Source of the DNA: Chryseobacterium suipulveris
GTDB taxonomy: Bacteria > Bacteroidota > Bacteroidia > Flavobacteriales > Weeksellaceae
DNA: 64,000 nucleotides
Direction: 5' to 3'
NCBI RefSeq assembly: GCF_022811685.1
Contig: NZ_CP094532.1
Location: 2,257,501-2,321,500 of the forward strand
A program made the translations under genes and the position numbers. How positions within the stretch are numbered: position 1 is the stretch's first letter; every line of letters starts with the position of its first letter. Below, piece by piece: positions 25,973-32,838 of this stretch. The notes below the pieces were generated by a model that saw nothing but the letters and a program-made list of their open reading frames with translations, searched no databases and had not been told where the DNA came from.

Positions 25973-26530
25973 TCAGTCGTTGAATTCGGTATCTTTCAGT
26001 AACTCGGCCAGTACTTTTTTGGCGCGCATAATCCGCACTTTCGTATTGGCGACGGTGAGGTTCAGTTCCTCGGCGATTTCTTTGATGCTTTTTTCTTCAA
26101 AAAAACGTAACCTTATGATATCCTGATAATTGGAATCCAAGCTTTCGATCACGGCAAGGATTTGTTTCTGGTCTTCTTCGGAAATCAACAGTTCTTCGGG
26201 AGAGCGGGCAAACTGGTTTTTTATTCCCTCAAAATTATCGAAAGCGTCCTCATTTTCGCGCGCTTTTTTCCGCCAGTAATCGATGACCGTATTTTGAGCG
26301 ATGGTTAGGACCCACGTCTTGAACTGGAAATTCGGGTCATACATCTCGAGTTTTGCGAGGACTTTAGAAAAAACGGAAACCGTGATTTCGTCGGCAACAT
26401 TTTCGTCCTGCACCTTCTTCATCACAAAACTGAAAACATCCACCCAAAAAGCGTTGATGAGCTTGGTTTGTGCTTTCTGGTCTTTTAGTTTTGCAAGAGA
26501 GATGAGGGAAAGGAGCTGGTTTTTTTCCAT
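25973..26530 (-). CDS. RNA polymerase ECF-type sigma-70 family factor
   Basis: 185 residues. Region 2 (about 20-90) has DENVADEITVSVFSKVLAKLEMYDPNFQFKTWVLTIAQN. Region 4 (about 120-175) has LDSNYQDIIRLRFFEEKSIKEIAEELNLTVANTKVRIMRAKKVLAELL, the helix-turn-helix that reads the -35 box. No anti-sigma gene adjoins it. The next gene on the strand is lipA, so regulatory output is unknown. The start at 26530 is an ATG directly after a purine-rich region. Confidence 0.92.
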   Translation of the reverse strand: MEKNQLLSLISLAKLKDQKAQTKLINAFWVDVFSFVMKKVQDENVADEITVSVFSKVLAKLEMYDPNFQFKTWVLTIAQNTVIDYWRKKARENEDAFDNFEGIKNQFARSPEELLISEEDQKQILAVIESLDSNYQDIIRLRFFEEKSIKEIAEELNLTVANTKVRIMRAKKVLAELLKDTEFND

Positions 26531-26560
26531 TTGAGCAAAGATAGGGAAACATTTAAATTT

Positions 26561-26605
26561 AAGGGATTAAGAAATTAAGAGATTAGGAGATTAGGAAATT
26601 AGTAA
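26561..26605. repeat. ATTAAGAA/ATTAGGAG short tandem repeat
   Basis: Five units of seven to nine bases (GGGATTAAGAAATTAAGAG, then ATTAGGAGATTAGGAAATTAG) lie just upstream of the sigma gene start region. This is one of many intergenic short-word repeats with a locus-specific unit. Confidence 0.65.
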
Positions 26606-26697
26606 CTGATTTATTTCATGAAGATTTATGGATGTTCTGAAAATTCACTAACTTTAATTTTCCTACTATTGCAAAAAATATTTAAACATACAAAATT

Positions 26698-26994
26698 ATG
26701 GGCGCTAAGAAAAAATATAAAAAACAGCTTTTGAAATCATTGAAAAACCTTGCATTTTCTGAACATCACCTGCTGGAAACGATGACAAACCTGATGCTTC
26801 TGAAGGAAATGAAAAAGAACAACATCACTTTCGAGAAGGGCGATACCTTTTCGTTTGAGGACAATATCTTCGACTACAGCGCGGATAAAAACATCAGAAA
26901 AATTGCGGCATTAAGAAAGAAAATGCTGAAAACAATGAACAAGATCGTAGACAAAAACAGCTTCAAGGACAAACAGATCGAGTTTTTGGCTTAA
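26698..26994 (+). CDS. small basic helical protein, function unknown
   Basis: 98 residues, strongly basic (MGAKKKYKKQLLKSLKNLAF), predicted mostly helical. It has no signal peptide, membrane segment or family motif that I recognise. Its base composition fits its neighbours and the ATG has an A-rich upstream region. It lies 48 nt before the decayed toxin-antitoxin locus on the same strand, but nothing shows that the two are linked. Confidence 0.6.
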   Translation: MGAKKKYKKQLLKSLKNLAFSEHHLLETMTNLMLLKEMKKNNITFEKGDTFSFEDNIFDYSADKNIRKIAALRKKMLKTMNKIVDKNSFKDKQIEFLA

Positions 26995-27042
26995 AATTTT
27001 CAAACAAAAATCCGCACTGTTGAATCTGAAAATCATCTCAAA

Positions 27043-27285
27043 ATGGAAACTGTAAATATCACCGCTCAGATTACCGATAAATCCCAGATGGATGCATTGA
27101 AGGCGTTTCTCAAAGCATTAAAGATTAAGTTTGAGATTGAAAAAAAAGAAGAAAAACCTTACAATCCAGAGTTTTTTCAATGATTTCTGAAAGTCGGGCT
27201 CAATATGAAAGAGGAGAATATACAAGGGTAAAACCCGAAGATGTTGCACCGCATCGTGTACTAAGTTCAGGACGAAATTGTTAAG
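27043..27285 (+). pseudogene. DUF2683-like antitoxin, frameshifted at a T run
   Basis: The ATG at 27043 gives METVNITAQITDKSQMDALKAFLKALKIKFEIEKKEEKPYNPEFFQ and a stop at 27181, 46 residues. One extra T in the T6 run (27172-27177) would continue the frame through ISESRAQYERGEYTRVKPEDV to a stop at 27283-27285. That is the usual C-terminus of small antitoxins of RelE/YoeB-type modules (PEF...ES..QY..G.YT.VK.ED). As sequenced, only the short form is made. Toxin remnants follow directly. This assignment is by pattern, so the exact family may differ. Confidence 0.55.
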
Positions 27286-27315
27286 ATCTACTCTTTGAGG
27301 AGACATTACGAATAA
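27241..27315 (+). pseudogene. C-terminal remnant of a YoeB/RelE-like toxin
   Basis: In a frame overlapping the antitoxin remnant, the codons read MLHRIVY, stop (27262-27264), VQDEIVKIYSLRRHYE, stop. HRIVY.VQDE..IYS.RRHYE matches the C-terminus of YoeB/RelE-fold RNA interferases (the pattern HRLVY.V.D..L.I...RYHY). Nothing of the toxin body is present before it, so most of the gene was deleted and the fragment then gained a stop codon. Confidence 0.5.
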
Positions 27316-27320
27316 AATAA

Positions 27321-27358
27321 GAAAACGGCTTCAGTAACAGTTCTGAAGCCGTTTTCAC
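27321..27358. terminator. strong bidirectional hairpin
   Basis: GAAAACGGCTTCAG / CTGAAGCCGTTTTC forms a perfect 14-bp stem with an 8-nt loop. It lies between the toxin-antitoxin remnant (plus) and the last gene of the oxidase operon (minus) and can terminate both. Confidence 0.85.
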
Positions 27359-27374
27359 AATTAAAAAATGAAAA

Positions 27375-27788
27375 CTAATATGGATGTCCGTTAAAGTAAG
27401 TAATCCCGTAATAGGCGCCCCAAGCTGCGATGAGGATGATGATCACCCACATCCAAACAGGGACTGTCTGCGGCGTTTCGCTTCCTTCGATCACGAAGCT
27501 TTTCTGGCTGTCTTTGTCATAGGAATTGATCATCAGCGGAAAAGAGCCGTCCACAATATCATTTTCCTTTAATCCTTCGATACTGATCGAGGGACCGTTT
27601 TTCACCGTGAACTTGATCTTTCTGATTCCTTCCCTTCCTTTCGGGGATTTGCTGATGATTTTCAGCACGTGGTCACCGTCGGCCAGCTTCGAGGTGTCGA
27701 AATCGAAAACAATCGGCGTCTCGAGTTCGGCAATCGGTTTGGGATCGTCGTCGATGAATAAAAGGACTGAGGTTTTATCTTTGGTCAT
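27375..27788 (-). CDS. oxidase-operon protein with Ig-like domain and C-terminal membrane helix
   Basis: 137 residues. The first about 100 residues form a beta-rich, Ig-like domain: KTSVLLFIDDDPKPIAELETPIVFDF and ADGDHVLKIISKSPKGREGIRKIKFTVKNG. One membrane helix (VPVWMWVIIILIAAWGAYYGITYF) follows. There is no signal peptide. It is the last gene of the oxidase operon, so it is probably an accessory or small subunit. I do not recognise a named family; such genes in related genomes are often loosely labelled cytochrome c, but no CxxCH heme motif is present here. Confidence 0.7.
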   Translation of the reverse strand: MTKDKTSVLLFIDDDPKPIAELETPIVFDFDTSKLADGDHVLKIISKSPKGREGIRKIKFTVKNGPSISIEGLKENDIVDGSFPLMINSYDKDSQKSFVIEGSETPQTVPVWMWVIIILIAAWGAYYGITYFNGHPY

Positions 27789-27828
27789 TGCATTACTGGT
27801 TGAGGTTGAGGTAAAGGAACTACAATGG

Positions 27829-28089
27829 TTATTCTAAAAAAGTGTACTTGATGTGGTTTTTGTCTTTTTCGCCCGGCTTCACGATATATTTTATCGAATA
27901 AATCAAGGTATAAACCGTAATCAAAGCGATGACCGCCACAATGAGCCAATCCCATCTGCTGTCGGGACCTGTTCCGTGTGTGAAACCCTGAGTTAACCGA
28001 GGTTGCTGCTGTTTACACGCTTCACAGGCGAAAGCAAGTTCCGCAACAAAAAGGAAAATAACGGCGATGATATATTTAAGGTTTTTCAT
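27829..28089 (-). CDS. small membrane protein of the oxidase operon
   Basis: 86 residues. An N-terminal signal-like helix ends at ELAFA, followed by CEACKQQQPRL with two cysteines three apart (not CxxCH). A membrane helix (DWLIVAVIALITVYTLIYSIKYIV) is followed by a short charged tail. It may act like a small CcoQ/CcoS-type or metal-handling subunit, but that is inference from context only. It lies 9 nt after the cytochrome subunit gene. Confidence 0.7.
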   Translation of the reverse strand: MKNLKYIIAVIFLFVAELAFACEACKQQQPRLTQGFTHGTGPDSRWDWLIVAVIALITVYTLIYSIKYIVKPGEKDKNHIKYTFLE

Positions 28090-28098
28090 AATAAGTTT

Positions 28099-29091
28099 TT
28101 ATTTGATTTCGTCCATTATTTTTTTCACTTCTTCGGCGGTCACTTTTTTACCCTGATTTCCCCAACTCGTTCTTTCGTGGTTGATGAGCGCGGCAACCAT
28201 TTCAGGAGTAAAGTTTGCTGCAGTTCCCACATCGGTCATCGTCGCATATTCTGGTCGGGCGTCGTAACCTTTCATAATGATGGTGACGTATAGCTTCAAA
28301 TCTTCACCCAAAACGATCGGACTTCCTTTCAAAGGAGGGAACGCTCCAGCCAAACCTTCACCGTTTGCTTGGTGACACGCGACACAGTTGGCGTTGTAAA
28401 TATCTCCTCCATCTGGTAATGCATCTCCACCTCCACTTGCGGCAACTGCCTTTTCCTTCTGCTTGTAAAGAAACTCTGGAGTCGGAGTTCCGTCGGGAAG
28501 TTTAACCTGTTTCAGTGCCTGAAGATAGGCAACGAGGTTCAGCGCGTCTTTTGTGGCTACGATTTTCTTATTCTTATTTCTTAGGAATTTGGCAGGAACT
28601 TTTACTTCGATATCGCCTTTTTCAACAAAGTCTTTTTCCACAAAAAGCCACGGATAAGCAGGCATCACCGATTGTTCCACAACTGCTCTCGGTTGGTAAA
28701 GGTGCAGCAAATGCCAGTCGATACTTGGCTGTCTTTCGCCGATATTCGTCAAGTCGGGACCTGTACGTTCGGAACCTAAAAGATTTGCAGTATTTTGCCA
28801 TACGTCCATTCTTTCATTCATGGCATAATCTGCAGGAAGGTTTGGTCGGTTTCCGAAGGGTTTGTCCATATCGATACCTCTCACTTGTTGGGTGTGACAG
28901 GCGATACAGCCGTTTTCCACATACAGTGCTTTTCCGGCTTTCTGTTCTTTGGTTAAAGGTTTTGCATCAGGAAGCGGTTTGTAAACCTGCTGATTCTGAA
29001 TGGCGGGTAAAATCGCGATATTCAGCGTGAGGAACAGGAAAAACAGCAACGCGGTCCAGAAAAGCAGTTTATGATTATTATAGAATTCCAT
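28099..29091 (-). CDS. ccoO: cbb3-type oxidase cytochrome c subunit, CcoO fused to a CcoP-like domain
   Basis: 330 residues. The N-terminal membrane anchor (about 9-30) is followed by a CcoO-type mono-heme domain with CIACHTQQVRG (C58-H62) and the conserved GERTGPDLTNIGERQPSIDWHLLHLYQPR and PAYPWLF. A second cytochrome c domain has CVACHQANGEGLAGAFPPL at about residue 237 and M at the C-terminal side (AEYATMTDV) as a possible axial ligand. It delivers electrons to the CcoN heme-copper centre in the inner membrane. Canonical Flavobacteriia fuse CcoN with CcoO. Here O is fused with a P-like domain instead, which marks this as a different operon type. Confidence 0.9.
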   Translation of the reverse strand: MEFYNNHKLLFWTALLFFLFLTLNIAILPAIQNQQVYKPLPDAKPLTKEQKAGKALYVENGCIACHTQQVRGIDMDKPFGNRPNLPADYAMNERMDVWQNTANLLGSERTGPDLTNIGERQPSIDWHLLHLYQPRAVVEQSVMPAYPWLFVEKDFVEKGDIEVKVPAKFLRNKNKKIVATKDALNLVAYLQALKQVKLPDGTPTPEFLYKQKEKAVAASGGGDALPDGGDIYNANCVACHQANGEGLAGAFPPLKGSPIVLGEDLKLYVTIIMKGYDARPEYATMTDVGTAANFTPEMVAALINHERTSWGNQGKKVTAEEVKKIMDEIK

Positions 29092-29099
29092 GTTTGTCT

Positions 29100-30851
29100 T
29101 TATTTGGTTGGGATAAATTCGGTGTTCTGAAGTTGTTTCTTGGCTTCAAGAATTTCCGCGGGAGTTCTCGGGATCACCACGTCCTGTTTTTTGTTCACCA
29201 TTTTATAAAAATTGTAGGCGAAAACAAAGTGCGAAATCCACATCATCGTTCCACCAATCGCCCTCCATAACCAGTATGGTGCCATCATCACCACACTTTC
29301 GATGAATGGTTTTTTCGCCATCCAAAGCAACCCTTTTTCTGTTGAGCCGATCATTAACGACATTATATAAATCATTAAACCTATTAAAGCCAGCCAGAAA
29401 TGAATTCCCACCCAGAATTTCGGCGGTTCCTTTCCAGTAAGTCGCGGAACGAGCGTGTACGTAAACGCCCACAACATGAAGGTAATGATTCCGTACATCG
29501 TCATGTGCGAATGCGCCACGGTGAAGTCGGTGAAGTGCCAAATTAAATTGGTAAATCTGAATGCTTCCACCGTTCCCTGAAGCGAACCCGTGAAGTAGAA
29601 AATAATCCCGATCAGATAAAAAGGCAAAGTGTAGCTCGATTTCAGCTGATACCAAGCTCCATTGAAAGTGAGGATGAAGTTAGTGGAACCCGCAACAACA
29701 GGAATCACCATTCCAACGCTCGCTACGATGGCTACAGTCTGCATCCACCAAGGAATCGCGCTGAAAATAAAATGGTGACTTCCGATCAATGTATAAAATA
29801 GAATTTGTGTCCAGAATGCTAAAATCCCTAAACTGTATGAATAAATCGGTTTGTTAAGTTGCTGTGGCAGAAAGTAATACATGAGTCCGAGACTAAGGAA
29901 CATGAACCACATTCCCACTCCTTGGTGCATATAATAACCCTGGATAATGGTTTCCGCCAAACCTTCTTGCCAAAACGGAAGATAGGCAACGAGCAGAATT
30001 ACAATCACATACATCACCGCTGAAACGATATACCAGTTGGAAACGTAGATTTCCTTGGTTTTGCGCATCGCGATGGTTTTCAGGAAATTGTATAAAGATA
30101 TCCCGATTCCTGCTGCAAAAAGCGCCATGATCGGCCAAATGTATTCTCTATATTCACCTCCTGCATTATTGATTCCCGCCATCAAAGACAGCGAACCTAA
30201 AATAACTGCGGTGTTCATCAGGATTAAAGTGTACCACCCTAATTTTAAACTGAAAATATCGACGTTGCTTACTCGCGGAATTACATAATAAGACAGACCG
30301 ACCATCGCAAAGGAAGCCCATCCCCAAAAAACGAGATTGGTGTGAACGGGACGAAGTCTGCCGAAACTGAGCCAGCTCACATGATCCGCATCGGGTGCGA
30401 CAAACTTGATTCCCAGATATTCACCCACTGAAGTTCCCACGATCAGCCATAAAACGGAAAAACCCAGAAAATAAAGAATGAGTTTTGCCGACTGTGGCGA
30501 AATATACTGCTGCGGAATCCCTCCCCTTTTGTGTGGGATCACCCGGATTTCCTCCACCGTATTGACATTGCTGATAATTCCCTTTTCATCAGATGGCGGC
30601 AAATTCCCTGAAAGTTCGTTTTCGGGAAGCCGGTACTCCATTTCCTTTCGGCGCTGCTCATACCGCTGAACCTCTTCGGGAGAAAGCGACTTGATCTTTT
30701 TCTGCATTTCCAGGAGTTCGCGTCGGCTTTTCAGTTCCCTGTAATTTCCATAGGTTTTGATGATGGCAATCACCAAACCCGCCAAAATCGGCAGCAAAAT
30801 CAGCACGAGGGTAATCTGAATTCCCGACTCGCCAAATAATGAGTTGTTCAT
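29100..30851 (-). CDS. ccoN: cbb3-type heme-copper oxidase subunit I (CcoN-like), possibly NO-linked
   Basis: 583 residues. It reduces O2 (or possibly NO) at a heme b3-CuB centre in the inner membrane. A non-typical N-terminal extension of about 110 residues comes first: one membrane helix (residues 12-30) and a charged stretch. The CcoN core starts at SAKLILYFLGFSVLWL. The motifs are RLRPVHTNLVFWGWASF (low-spin heme His), YYMHQGVGMWF (CuB His), YSYSLG (cross-linked Tyr position), GSHHFIFSAIPWW (two CuB His) and VAHSHMTMYG (heme His). The CcoN signature GHNAVGFF is replaced by MHQGVGMWF, so this is a divergent member. The operon has an Rrf2 regulator but no ccoG, ccoI, ccoS or ccoP genes. Confidence 0.85.
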   Translation of the reverse strand: MNNSLFGESGIQITLVLILLPILAGLVIAIIKTYGNYRELKSRRELLEMQKKIKSLSPEEVQRYEQRRKEMEYRLPENELSGNLPPSDEKGIISNVNTVEEIRVIPHKRGGIPQQYISPQSAKLILYFLGFSVLWLIVGTSVGEYLGIKFVAPDADHVSWLSFGRLRPVHTNLVFWGWASFAMVGLSYYVIPRVSNVDIFSLKLGWYTLILMNTAVILGSLSLMAGINNAGGEYREYIWPIMALFAAGIGISLYNFLKTIAMRKTKEIYVSNWYIVSAVMYVIVILLVAYLPFWQEGLAETIIQGYYMHQGVGMWFMFLSLGLMYYFLPQQLNKPIYSYSLGILAFWTQILFYTLIGSHHFIFSAIPWWMQTVAIVASVGMVIPVVAGSTNFILTFNGAWYQLKSSYTLPFYLIGIIFYFTGSLQGTVEAFRFTNLIWHFTDFTVAHSHMTMYGIITFMLWAFTYTLVPRLTGKEPPKFWVGIHFWLALIGLMIYIMSLMIGSTEKGLLWMAKKPFIESVVMMAPYWLWRAIGGTMMWISHFVFAYNFYKMVNKKQDVVIPRTPAEILEAKKQLQNTEFIPTK

Positions 30852-30899
30852 AAAGTAAAAGTTAGAGGATGTTTTTATCCTTTATTATGGTAAAAAAAA

Positions 30900-31334
30900 C
30901 TATCTTTTCAAATAAGAGCTTCCGACAGCGACGTCTTCTGCCAATGCACGAAGCGTCGTTTTCTCGAGAGCTTCACGGATTTCTGCGCGAATGCCGACAA
31001 ATTTATGGTGCAGCGGACAAGGTTTCTCAGCATTGCATTTCTGCAGTCCCAAGCTGCAATCTTCCAGCAAACTATTGCCATCAAGCGCGAAAACGATGTT
31101 CCAAAGCTTCACCCTTTCCAAATCGGAACCATCAACAAAGAAGCCGCCATTCGGACCTTTCATGGAACGGATGACGTTCGTCTTCGACAATTTCTGCAGA
31201 ATCTTGGCGGTAAACGCTTCGGGAGAATCAATTGATTTCGCGATTTCTTTCTGGCTGACTTTCCTGTCTTTCAGCGACTGCTTCGCGATATAGATCGATG
31301 CCCTGATTCCGTATTCACACGATTTAGAAAACAT
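30900..31334 (-). CDS. Rrf2-family transcriptional regulator (NsrR/IscR-like)
   Basis: 144 residues, the standard Rrf2 length. The N-terminal winged helix (CEYGIRASIYIAKQS, ...VSQKEIAKSIDSPEAFTAKILQKLSKTNVIRSMKGPNGGFFV) has the wing KGPNGGF. Three cysteines, C93, C100 and C106, follow in CSLGLQKCNAEKPCPLHH, matching the Fe-S ligands of NsrR/IscR-type sensors, although the C-X6-C-X5-C spacing is between the two. It is the first gene of the oxidase operon, 48 nt upstream of ccoN. It therefore probably senses NO, O2 or iron-sulfur status and controls that operon, including itself. The operator is not identified. Confidence 0.9.
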   Translation of the reverse strand: MFSKSCEYGIRASIYIAKQSLKDRKVSQKEIAKSIDSPEAFTAKILQKLSKTNVIRSMKGPNGGFFVDGSDLERVKLWNIVFALDGNSLLEDCSLGLQKCNAEKPCPLHHKFVGIRAEIREALEKTTLRALAEDVAVGSSYLKR

Positions 31335-31459
31335 TCTTTTTTAATAGCACTAAATTATTGAACAATGCGCAATAAAGGACTTTTTTATCTTTTATTTCAT
31401 CTATGAAGATTATCGGTAAAACCGATAATGAAGATTCACAAAACAAATAAAAGATTATT

Positions 31460-32337
31460 TCAGAACTTATTCTTCACGTCCGCCATTATAGGAATATGGA
31501 TATTTGTCCCGAATTCCTTGTTGATTCTCTCGATAAAATAAGCCGAAAGAAGCGGCGAAGCTTTCTCGATATTCTGGTGGACAAAGAAGTCAAGTTTTTC
31601 CAGTCCTTCTGCTTTCCATTTTTTGATCCGTTCGATCCAGTCGTCTAACCTTGTGTAGTCGCTTTCCGCATTTGCACCCACACAAATGCAACAGGAGTCG
31701 TCAAACACATGTGGAGCATATCCCTTCGTCCGGCGGTATCTACAATGATATTGGTGATGCTGTGTTCTTCAAAAAGCTGCATCGCCTTCTCGAAAACCTC
31801 CTTGTCGGAAAACCATTTTTCGTTTCTAAGCTCGATCGCCAAAGGAATTTCTTTAGGCCATTCTTTCACAAATTTGTCGATTCGGTCAAAATCTTTGGGT
31901 TGGAAGTTATCGTGAAGCTGCAGGAAAACCGTTCCCAATTTTTCATCAAAGTTCATCACCGAGGTTGCAAACTGTGTAACCACGTCCGTAATATTCAGCA
32001 ACCTCCTGTAGTGCGAAACAGTGTTGGTAATTTTTGGGAAGAACTTGAAATTCTCGGGAGTCTTCTCTTTCCAAGTCAGCACCTGTTCAGGAGAGGGCAT
32101 CCCGTAGAAAGTCGCATTCAGCTCGATGGAGTTGAACTGTGTCGCGTAATAGGTGAGCTCATCCTTTGTTCCTTTTGGATAAAAACCTTTAAGGTCGGTC
32201 TTGTTCCATTTTGCACAACCGATATTGATCTCCAAACCCTTCGATTTAGATTTCTTGAGGATTTCCGCAGTTCTCGGATGATCTTCAGGAAGGGAGAAAT
32301 CGATTTTTGAGGGGTCGTCAACTTGTCCGAATTTCAT
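31460..32337 (-). pseudogene. DUF72 family protein, frameshifted
   Basis: Two overlapping frames make one DUF72 protein. From the ATG at 32337, the first runs to LHMCLTTPVAFVWV, reaching about residue 222 of the expected family. The second (ending at 31460) reads GANAESDYTRLDDWIERIKKWKAEGLEKLDFFVHQNIEKASPLLSAYFIERIN. DUF72 members typically carry VAFVR.VGxNAESDY..L.DW at this junction. The joint is at about 31672-31690 (CCGCATTTGCACCCACAC on the plus strand) and needs a net frame change. The site is not a long homopolymer, so it is less likely to be simple sequencing noise. DUF72 has a TIM-barrel-like fold of unknown function. Confidence 0.75.
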
Positions 32338-32486
32338 GTTTCTTAACTTAAATGTTCACGTCATAAAAATACGGATTTTTCGACTTTAATTAAAAACAGA
32401 ATAATCGCTTTTAAAAAAAATTAACAAGAAAAGGACAAAAACATCCGATTTATATTTTCTAACTTTACACCACAAAATACCATCTT

Positions 32487-32750
32487 ATGAAAACAGCAGT
32501 TTGGGACACTTATGTGAAAAAACAAAATGGAGAAACGATGCATTTCGACCTCATCGTACCCGAAGAAATGACCGATCAGCAAACCATTTTCGGCTACGCA
32601 AAAGATTACCTGAAAAGCAAGAACCAGCCCTACGAAAACTTCGGTGCGGAACAGAGCAGGTTCTGCCACATCGAATCAGCAAAACCTTCAGTACAGGACG
32701 AAATCAAGAAGAAAGGGTACTATATTGTAGAAATGGAGGGATGTGATTAA
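32487..32750 (+). CDS. DUF2024 family protein
   Basis: 87 residues, full-length for the family. It begins MKTAVWDTYVKKQNGETMHFDL(IV), with MTDQQTIFGYAKDYLKSKN and the conserved C-terminal QSRFCHIESAKPSVQDEIKKKGYYIVEMEGC. It is a small cytoplasmic protein of unknown function. It stands alone: divergent from the DUF72 pseudogene and followed by a terminator. Confidence 0.88.
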   Translation: MKTAVWDTYVKKQNGETMHFDLIVPEEMTDQQTIFGYAKDYLKSKNQPYENFGAEQSRFCHIESAKPSVQDEIKKKGYYIVEMEGCD

Positions 32751-32787
32751 AGAAATCCTCAACAATCTTATTAAAGAAATTCCATAA

Positions 32788-32822
32788 AAAAAGCGACAGT
32801 ATAAAACTGCCGCTTCTTTTTT
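32788..32822. terminator. rho-independent terminator
   Basis: AAGCGACAGT / ACTGCCGCTT stem (one mismatch) with a 5-nt loop. T tracts follow on the plus side, and A tracts precede it, giving the minus strand its own T run. It lies between the converging DUF2024 gene and the T9SS gene. Confidence 0.85.
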
Positions 32823-32838
32823 ATTCTTTCGAAGTAGA

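Noticed and set aside
29203..29655. Extra gene antisense/out of frame in ccoN
   Set aside because: Its translation has no hydrophobic pattern and the real ccoN frame is unbroken across it.
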